Positions 16,498-21,561 of a stretch of DNA of 21,561 bases are shown here, piece after piece. Within the stretch, counting starts at the first letter, position 1, and every line of letters starts with the position of its first letter. Both the position numbers and the translations under genes were made by a program. The notes under the pieces are model-generated. The model did no database searches, was not told where the DNA came from, and was given only the letters and a program-made list of their open reading frames with translations. Source of the DNA: UBA1543 sp964596375 (GTDB lineage Bacteria > Pseudomonadota > Zetaproteobacteria > Mariprofundales > Mariprofundaceae). The DNA lies in assembly GCA_964596375.1 (NCBI GenBank), contig CAZQTO010000024.1, forward strand, positions 1 to 21,561, given 5' to 3'.

Positions 16498-18107
16498 GAC
16501 TGTTTCCTCCCCATACCTGCAAACAGGCGCATTAACATATGAATCAGTATGGCAATACCAGTGAGCGCAATAGCCATCCATGCCGCCTGATCCAGCCACG
16601 GGAAGCGATCACGGCCAGCCAGATATACGCCGTCAATACCATCAAGCCTGCCGCCAGCGCTATGACACGCCATGCATGCCAATGCCTTATCCTTGGGCGC
16701 GACCATGTGTGTGGTCGGCCAATAGGAATAGGTTTTGATGAAGCCCACCTCGCCGCTGAACGGGAGGTTTGCATCCTTCATGCCTCGCGCCACTGCCTTG
16801 GGCAGGTTGAAATTGCCCCAGAAGGATTCATCATCATTGCCCCACAGGTGGGTGTACACCAGATTATTAAGTTTCTTGTCGTACTGCAGCCAGGTTTCCA
16901 TGCGCTTGAACGGCCAGATACGCGATGCGGAGTCATCGGACGATCCTTCCAGATGATTGATATCCACAGGCTTGTTCGGATCAAAATGCTTATCCACCGT
17001 GGTATAGGTGTTCACGCCGTTATACCAGGCATAATAAGGCACGACGTTTTCAGCATTCTTGAAATTACCCTTGATTGACCAATAGGTTTCCCGCTTTTCT
17101 CCATTGCCCTGCGTATAATCATTTTCCATAAAACCCTTGCCATTTTTGGTGCGCCCGGCTGTACGCCAGTCCCAGAAGGTGCGCGTTGCGACTCCACCAC
17201 GAGCAAATTCCGGAATATGACATGCCTGGCAGGCGACGCGCCTGGCATGCGTATTCAGAGCTAGATGTTTGGCCGAATTTTTCGGATGCGGTTCAACGCC
17301 GTGACACGATTCACACGAGGTGGCAAGGCGCCGGAAGCCCGGTTTCCCAGTTCCCTTGGTATCTGTAGCCAGACCCTGATAGCGACTGCCACTCCATTGA
17401 TGATTCTGGGTTACATGGCAAGCCGTACAGGAAAAATCCTGACCATCCGGCGACATATGGATATCCACCGATTTCGGCGGACTGGTCAGGATAGAAGAGA
17501 GGTCGCCATGTTTTACATTATCGCCGCCGCCACCATTAAAATGACAGGAGCCGCAGTTGGCGCGCCCCGGTAGGCCGACATTCTGCGATACATTTTTCCA
17601 GTCGATCGACTGTTTTCCGGCAAACAGAATTGAGCAGGCCGGGCTTCCCTTGGTTGGCGGCAGGCGGTAATAGCTGCCGGTTGTGTCATGACAGACCAGA
17701 CAATCGATCTGCCTCTGTTTCTTCGGAAGTTTGAAGTTTTTGGCCCCGTAACTGATATGACACTGGGCGCACATGCCCTCATTGCCACGCGCATTGGAGC
17801 AGAAGTTATTGATGACGTTTTCCTTGCCCAGCAACTGACCGGTTTTCTCGTTGTGGTAAGACCAGGTCCAATGAATGTTCTTTTGAATTTGCATGCCAGC
17901 CTTGTTATGACATGAGAGACAGGCTTCGGTGACTTCCGGTCCGTTTTTGAAGTCTTTCTGCAAGACCTGGAACTTGGTGTGATCCGCTGTGTTGCTCAGC
18001 AGATGCGATGTTTTTTCCTCGCTATGCCCATCCTCTGCCCAGGTAATGCCGCCGAGAAAACAGGAGGTCAATATAAGCACCTGTAAAAATTGTAGCCCTC
18101 GTTTCAT
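16494..18107 (-). CDS. Octahaem c-type cytochrome, tetrathionate reductase (OTR) family
   Basis: A periplasmic multihaem reductase. The characterised Shewanella OTR reduces tetrathionate in vitro and also acts on nitrite and hydroxylamine, and physiological substrates remain unsettled. The 537-residue product begins with a signal peptide (hydrophobic 5-22, likely cut after TWA). It carries exactly eight CXXCH motifs, at residues 63, 113, 136, 185, 227, 265, 293 and 478. The long haem-free stretch between the seventh and eighth matches the OTR layout. A C-terminal transmembrane helix (about 507-528) anchors it, giving a direct interface to the cytochrome b subunit encoded next (ATGA overlap). 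Extra cysteines Cys103 and Cys158 lie outside haem motifs. ATG is preceded by GGAGG at five bases. It follows the DUF3365 gene by 25 bp in a probable three-gene operon. Confidence 0.93.
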   Translation of the reverse strand: MKRGLQFLQVLILTSCFLGGITWAEDGHSEEKTSHLLSNTADHTKFQVLQKDFKNGPEVTEACLSCHNKAGMQIQKNIHWTWSYHNEKTGQLLGKENVINNFCSNARGNEGMCAQCHISYGAKNFKLPKKQRQIDCLVCHDTTGSYYRLPPTKGSPACSILFAGKQSIDWKNVSQNVGLPGRANCGSCHFNGGGGDNVKHGDLSSILTSPPKSVDIHMSPDGQDFSCTACHVTQNHQWSGSRYQGLATDTKGTGKPGFRRLATSCESCHGVEPHPKNSAKHLALNTHARRVACQACHIPEFARGGVATRTFWDWRTAGRTKNGKGFMENDYTQGNGEKRETYWSIKGNFKNAENVVPYYAWYNGVNTYTTVDKHFDPNKPVDINHLEGSSDDSASRIWPFKRMETWLQYDKKLNNLVYTHLWGNDDESFWGNFNLPKAVARGMKDANLPFSGEVGFIKTYSYWPTTHMVAPKDKALACMACHSAGGRLDGIDGVYLAGRDRFPWLDQAAWMAIALTGIAILIHMLMRLFAGMGRKQS

Positions 18108-18132
18108 GACTTCCTCCCATCTCAGTGCACGT

Positions 18133-18705
18133 CTATTTCAACTGTTTCATTAAACTGAATGCACCCCTGACTTGCCCGAGTTCATAGCCCCTCGCCTGAT
18201 CCATCGGGTAATATTTTTTCAATGCCGCTGCCACATCAGGTGTGATCTGCGTGCCGTGGCAAAGCAGACAGACCGGTTCTACTATTTGAGCTTTCATAAA
18301 TCTGAATTGCCTATGCTCAACACGGGTGGCTGTCATCCCGGCTGGCAACTTGCCCGCAAGCTGATCGCGGTCAAATTGCTGTAGAATCTTTTTCTCCCAT
18401 GCATCAGGGATGGCCGTGAGATGATTGCGTGGTTTCAGACTAACGCGCCTGATGGACCAGCCGGTTTTCTTGCTCAACTGTCTGGTCAGGGCCGGTGCCT
18501 TTTGCGAGCAAACCTCAATGGCCTTGCTTGGCCCACCGGATTGTAGAGCCTGTTTGAGTTCAGGTTTCAGTATGCCGGTAAACTGACTTACTATCGTTTT
18601 CGCCTCTGTTTGATATTGATGCTGTTGTTGAGCTGTCAGTGAGGGGTGCTGGCAGGCAGGAAGAAAAATAGAAATGACAATGGTAATGATCCATCTGATA
18701 GACAT
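18133..18705 (-). CDS. DUF3365 (Tll0287-like) monohaem lipoprotein
   Basis: The first gene of the octahaem operon. The 190-residue product starts with a short hydrophobic signal ending in a lipobox-like LPAC (Cys18), so it is predicted to be a lipid-anchored protein on the periplasmic side. One haem-c motif, CLLCH, lies at 146-150, followed by the typical DUF3365 tail in which the chain continues as YYPMDQARGYELGQVRGAFS. The family is a haem-binding PAS-like domain proposed to act in redox sensing or electron transfer; function here is unproven. The ATG follows GGAGG four bases away. Context suggests it is an electron-transfer or sensor partner of the octahaem cytochrome. Confidence 0.9.
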   Translation of the reverse strand: MSIRWIITIVISIFLPACQHPSLTAQQQHQYQTEAKTIVSQFTGILKPELKQALQSGGPSKAIEVCSQKAPALTRQLSKKTGWSIRRVSLKPRNHLTAIPDAWEKKILQQFDRDQLAGKLPAGMTATRVEHRQFRFMKAQIVEPVCLLCHGTQITPDVAAALKKYYPMDQARGYELGQVRGAFSLMKQLK

Positions 18706-18893
18706 TCCACCTCCAATAAAGCATTAATTTCGCATATGATTATTTACTATATGAGGTTTGTAAGTGATATTGTCACCGTTAGAGAATCCGCAGGCTTTTA
18801 TATCTTGAATAAAGGTCTTTATATTTAGAATAGAGTTGTCCGGAACTCGGGCAGCCGGATGGACTTTCAACGGCATTGCGCGATAGTTGTCAT
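18706..18893. promoter_or_regulatory. AT-rich divergent promoter region with two dyads
   Basis: This 188 bp spacer lies between the octahaem operon (minus) and the unknown gene on the plus strand. It is AT-rich and contains two inverted repeats: GTGA-N5-TCAC at 18764-18776 and ATAAAG-GT-CTTTAT at 18809-18822. The second sits between a TTGAAT (18805-18810) and a TAGAAT (18826-18831) on the plus strand, which resemble -35 and -10 elements but with a short 15-base spacer. A repressor site is possible. I cannot name the regulator. Confidence 0.4.
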
Positions 18894-19526
18894 ATGAATT
18901 ATGATCGTATCGGATTGGTTGCCTTGCTGGTCGTTGTCGTGCTCACGACAGGCGTATTTTTATGGACCAGCACGCATTATCAGCAGGGCAGCGCGACACC
19001 GGACACGCACGTGGATTCCACAGGGCATCTGCATGTGCTGGGCCTTACGTTGGGTGCAACCACGCTCAAACAGGCCGAAAGCATCCTGCAGAGCAAGGCC
19101 GAGGTAGCTTTGTATCTCTATCCCGAAGGGCATGCGAAGCAGGGATTGAAAATGGAGGCGTTTTTCCCGTCCATCGCCGACCATACCAGGGTGATTCTGC
19201 TGCTGGATGTGGATCAGGCGAAGCTGTTTGCTATCGAATCACGCGCATCCACCCCCCAGCAATCCCAGAACGGTGTGGTGCGTATGGCGCTTGCCGCCAG
19301 GGATTTAAGCGACATTTACGATACAATGGTTGAATCCTTGACCCTGATACCCAGTCTGGATGTGTCTGCCGAAAACCTGAAGGCACGTTTCGGAGAGCCG
19401 GACAGTGTGCAGCATCTGGATGAAGAACAGGTGCTGTATCGTTACGACAGGGTCGGCCTGAGTGCCATGCTTGGCAAAGATGTTTTGCCGATGCTGACCT
19501 TCTCCAATCCCGCTGCAGCAAGGTAA
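18894..19526 (+). CDS. Unrecognised membrane-anchored protein
   Basis: I do not recognise this family. The 210-residue product has one N-terminal hydrophobic helix (about residues 6-25) with no cysteine lipobox, then a soluble domain predicted to face the periplasm. That domain begins near HVLGLTLGATTLKQAESIL and ends with DVSAENLKARFGEPDSV and an ALYLYP/LYRY-like beta pattern. The paired 'small beta strand, TLxxAExxL' and 'LKARFGEPDSV' phrases faintly recall SmpA/BamE-like lipoproteins, but this is weak. I start at ATG 18894; an in-frame TTG at 18876 is possible, and neither has a clear ribosome site. It is divergent from the octahaem operon and its last 85 bases overlap the 3' end of the gene on the opposite strand. 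Confidence 0.7.
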   Translation: MNYDRIGLVALLVVVVLTTGVFLWTSTHYQQGSATPDTHVDSTGHLHVLGLTLGATTLKQAESILQSKAEVALYLYPEGHAKQGLKMEAFFPSIADHTRVILLLDVDQAKLFAIESRASTPQQSQNGVVRMALAARDLSDIYDTMVESLTLIPSLDVSAENLKARFGEPDSVQHLDEEQVLYRYDRVGLSAMLGKDVLPMLTFSNPAAAR

Positions 19527-20242
19527 TCGAAACCTTTGCTATGCTGTTCGTGCATGCCTCCGCTCATATGGCCCGGCTGCATACTGCTACGATAAATGGT
19601 CATCAGGCCGAGCAGGATGATGAGGATTGCGGCGATACGCAGGGAGATTGATCGCTGGGCCGGCGTCATGCCGTGCAGGGCGGAGGGCACGAGCATCATG
19701 GCCGGGACCGTTCCAAGACCGAAGGCGACCATCATCAGTGTAGCGTGAGCGGCATTGCCGCTGGCAAGCGCCAGCGACAGAGCGGCATAAACCAGACCGC
19801 AGGGCAGCAGGCCATTGACCAGCCCGAGCGCATACCAGTTTGAGGCACGTCCGCCTTTGCTTACGCGCATGGCCAGCTGAGCCAGTCCTGTTTTCCTGCT
19901 TGCCCATGCACCAAAGTGCCGCAAGGGGTCGGGCAGCCAGCCGGCCAGATTCATGGCGAAGCCAATCATCAGCAGGCCGGCGAACAGGGCCAGCAGGCGT
20001 TGCAACTGGTCGCCGCCGAATGCGCTCAGGGCCGCACCGCTCAAGCCGACCAGCAGGCCGAGCATGGCATAGGTGCTTATGCGCCCGAACTGATAGACCA
20101 GCAGGCCGGACCACCAGACCTGTTTGCGGCTCATGCTCACCGCACTCACCAGCCCGCCGCACATGCCGATGCAGTGCAGGCTTCCCATAAAGCCCATCGA
20201 CAGCATCAGCAGTAAAGACATGGGCAGGGTTTGGCTTATCAA
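19442..20242 (-). CDS. TauE/SafE-like (DsbD_2-type) membrane protein of the cbb3 assembly cluster
   Basis: A 266-residue polytopic inner-membrane protein with about six hydrophobic helices. It carries the GSLHCIGMCGG motif (20-30) and NGLLPCGLVY (143-152). These mark the branch annotated 'sulfite exporter TauE/SafE family', found next to ccoS and ccoI in many proteobacteria and probably involved in copper or thiol handling for cbb3 oxidase rather than sulfite export. The start is TTG at 20240-20242, overlapping the ccoS stop by four bases (TTGA), with AAGGA nine bases upstream; the first ATG, seven codons later, has no ribosome site. After the last helix is a His/Met-rich tail (220-235), then about 30 residues encoded antisense to the end of the plus-strand gene. 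Confidence 0.85.
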   Translation of the reverse strand: MISQTLPMSLLLMLSMGFMGSLHCIGMCGGLVSAVSMSRKQVWWSGLLVYQFGRISTYAMLGLLVGLSGAALSAFGGDQLQRLLALFAGLLMIGFAMNLAGWLPDPLRHFGAWASRKTGLAQLAMRVSKGGRASNWYALGLVNGLLPCGLVYAALSLALASGNAAHATLMMVAFGLGTVPAMMLVPSALHGMTPAQRSISLRIAAILIILLGLMTIYRSSMQPGHMSGGMHEQHSKGFDYLAAAGLEKVSIGKTSLPSMALRPTLS

Positions 20243-20415
20243 GGGCGATGGTCCTTGTCGTTATTATCTTCATCCATATCGTCGTCATCGAGGATGCGGT
20301 GCGCGGGGCCTTCCATATCATCGTACTGGCCGTTTTTTACCGCCCAGAAAAACACCAGTACGCTGACCAGCCCCAACAGGATCATGCCCGGAATCAAACC
20401 GTAGATAACGCTCAT
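20239..20415 (-). CDS. ccoS: cbb3-type cytochrome oxidase assembly protein CcoS
   Basis: A small membrane protein needed to insert cofactors into cbb3 oxidase subunit CcoN. The 58-residue product has one transmembrane helix (about 8-25) followed by the hallmark FFWAVKNGQYDDMEGPAHRI. An acidic tail rich in Asp follows, as is common in this family. GAGAGGAG stands directly upstream of the ATG at 20413-20415. It lies 66 bp downstream of ccoI and overlaps the next gene by four bases. Confidence 0.95.
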   Translation of the reverse strand: MSVIYGLIPGMILLGLVSVLVFFWAVKNGQYDDMEGPAHRILDDDDMDEDNNDKDHRP

Positions 20416-20480
20416 TTCTCCTCTCTATGACTGCTCATATTCAGATGCTCTCACATTTGCAGCCATGCACGCAGCAACAT

Positions 20481-20517
20481 ATCAGACGGATCGCCTGTGC
20501 TGCATATGCCGTCTGAT
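20481..20517 (-). repeat. Inverted repeat at the 3' end of ccoI
   Basis: ATCAGACGG at 20481-20489 is the exact inverse complement of CCGTCTGAT at 20509-20517, with 19 bases between. It spans the last codons and the stop of ccoI. It could form a stem in the ccoI-ccoS message; no U-tract follows, so it is not a standard terminator and may be chance within coding sequence. Confidence 0.35.
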
Positions 20518-21561
20518 CAGGATGGCATTGCCGATCACCAGCAGCGAGCTCAGCGGCATAGCCAGCGCTGCGAATACCGGCGTCACCCAGGCAGCCATGG
20601 CTGCCGGTACGAGAATGATATTATACGCCAGTGAAAGCACCAGATTCTGGCGGATGGTTGTAAGCGTTCGCTTTCCCAGAGCAAGAGACCAGGGGATTTT
20701 ACGCACATCGCTGCCCATCAGTACGATATCCGAACACTCCATAGACACATCCGTGCCATGCCCCATGGCGATGCTGATATCCGCCTGCGCCAGAGCGGGG
20801 GCATCGTTGATACCGTCTCCCGCCATCAGTACACGTTCACCCCGTTGTTGCAGAGACTTAACCTCGTGAACCTTGCCTTCGGGCAGCACATCGGCAATCA
20901 CCCTGATCGGTTTGGATATCTGTGCCGACAGGATGTGTTGCAGATGTCCGGCTGCGGCAGCGGAATCCCCGGTCAGCAGGGTAATGCCCATGCCTTGCCG
21001 GGAGAGTTCCTTGATGAGTTCAGCCGCACCCTCGCGCAACTGATCCTCGATGCGCAGCAGGCCAAGAAGCTCTCCATCGGCGGCGACCAGGACGGCCACG
21101 CCCATCTCCGACTCAATGCGGGCACAGGCTTCAGATATGGCGTCGGAAACCGTGATGCTGCGACTGTGCATCAATCGCCGGTTGCCGATCCACACCTCGC
21201 AAAGGCCATCTGCTGTTTCAACCTTTGCTCCCACGCCAAGTCCGGCAAGCAATTGCGGTTTGCTGCAGGAGGGAAATGCCAGGCCATCTGCTTCCACTGC
21301 CGCGCAGACGGCGGCGGCCAGCGGGTGGGAATAATGCCGCTCCACAGCGCCGGCCAGTTGCAGCAGGCGATTGCGCTCACTCAGGGCCTGAATATCGGTC
21401 ACACGCATGCGTCCTTCGGTCAGGGTACCTGTTTTATCCAGCACCACATGGGAGATGTCGGACAAGCCTTCCAGGGCTTCGCCATTGCGCACCAGAACGC
21501 CGTATCTGGCGGCGACACCCGTGCCGACGGCAATGGCCATCGGTGTGGCCAGCACCAGGGC
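20482..21561 (-). CDS. ccoI: P1B-type copper-transporting ATPase (CcoI), 5' end cut by window edge
   Basis: Pumps Cu(I) across the inner membrane for loading of cbb3 oxidase. The open frame runs to the window edge, entering at ALVLATPMAI, immediately after where the CPC metal motif should lie, so roughly the N-terminal half is missing. The visible 359 residues contain the phosphorylation site DKTGTLT, the SHPLA motif of P1B pumps, TGDSAAAA, and GDGINDAPALAQAD. The last two helices carry YN (in LAYNI) and MPLSS, the residue pattern of Cu(I)-specific pumps. Assignment to CcoI rather than the export pump CopA rests on the adjacent ccoS and TauE/SafE-like genes. A 9 bp inverted repeat overlaps the stop codon. 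Confidence 0.92.
   Translation of the reverse strand, partial: ALVLATPMAIAVGTGVAARYGVLVRNGEALEGLSDISHVVLDKTGTLTEGRMRVTDIQALSERNRLLQLAGAVERHYSHPLAAAVCAAVEADGLAFPSCSKPQLLAGLGVGAKVETADGLCEVWIGNRRLMHSRSITVSDAISEACARIESEMGVAVLVAADGELLGLLRIEDQLREGAAELIKELSRQGMGITLLTGDSAAAAGHLQHILSAQISKPIRVIADVLPEGKVHEVKSLQQRGERVLMAGDGINDAPALAQADISIAMGHGTDVSMECSDIVLMGSDVRKIPWSLALGKRTLTTIRQNLVLSLAYNIILVPAAMAAWVTPVFAALAMPLSSLLVIGNAILIRRHMQHRRSV

Noticed and set aside
16498..16599. Longer cytochrome b N-terminus starting at 16599
   Set aside because: It would overlap the octahaem gene by over 100 bases. ATGA coupling and the GGGGAGG site support the start at 16497.
1..21561. tRNA, rRNA, CRISPR array, insertion sequence or prophage
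   Set aside because: No cloverleaf-like or rRNA sequence, no regularly spaced direct repeats, no transposase or integrase frames, and the intergenic spaces are short.

Overview
This 21.6 kb window comes from a bacterial chromosome of moderately GC-rich composition. It contains dense protein-coding DNA with no RNA genes, mobile elements or CRISPR arrays that I can see. The gene content suggests a chemolithoautotrophic, oxygen-respiring proteobacterium: a block of Calvin-cycle and glycolytic genes (tkt-gap-pgk-pyk-fba with a GlpX-type FBPase), a PPi-type phosphofructokinase, glycogen genes, a multihaem c-cytochrome operon and cbb3-oxidase assembly genes. A zetaproteobacterial (Mariprofundus-like) or related iron- or sulfur-oxidising source is my best guess. 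That is inference from gene content, not a marker-gene result.

Layout. Positions 1-8937, all on the minus strand and read right to left: IMPase-family phosphatase, glpX, tkt, gap, pgk, pyk, and fba cut by the left edge. pgk and pyk overlap by one base. A GC-rich hairpin separates gap from pgk, and a 143 bp AT-rich gap with a dyad precedes tkt. Positions 9054-13067 (plus): PPi-type phosphofructokinase (pfp), a strong terminator, then glgP with a second terminator. Positions 13206-15620 (minus): glgA followed by a ROK-family sugar kinase, convergent with glgP. Positions 15829-18705 (minus): a respiratory operon of DUF3365 haem lipoprotein, octahaem tetrathionate-reductase-family cytochrome and four-helix cytochrome b. 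Positions 18894-19526 (plus): an unrecognised membrane-anchored protein whose 3' end overlaps the next gene tail to tail. Positions 19442-21561 (minus): ccoI (cut by the right edge), ccoS and a TauE/SafE-like (DsbD_2-type) membrane protein, the usual accessory set for cbb3 cytochrome oxidase.

How they fit together. The sugar genes cover the trunk from triose phosphates to fructose 6-phosphate and pyruvate in both directions, with carbon moved into and out of glycogen by GlgA and GlgP. FBPase and a reversible PPi-linked phosphofructokinase are both present. The cytochrome operon looks like a quinone-linked periplasmic redox module. The cco genes load copper into, and mature, the high-affinity terminal oxidase.

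The least explained features are: an in-frame CXXCH haem motif directly after the stop codon of the cytochrome b gene; the substrate of the octahaem module; the unknown protein divergent from it; and the IMPase-family enzyme placed next to glpX.
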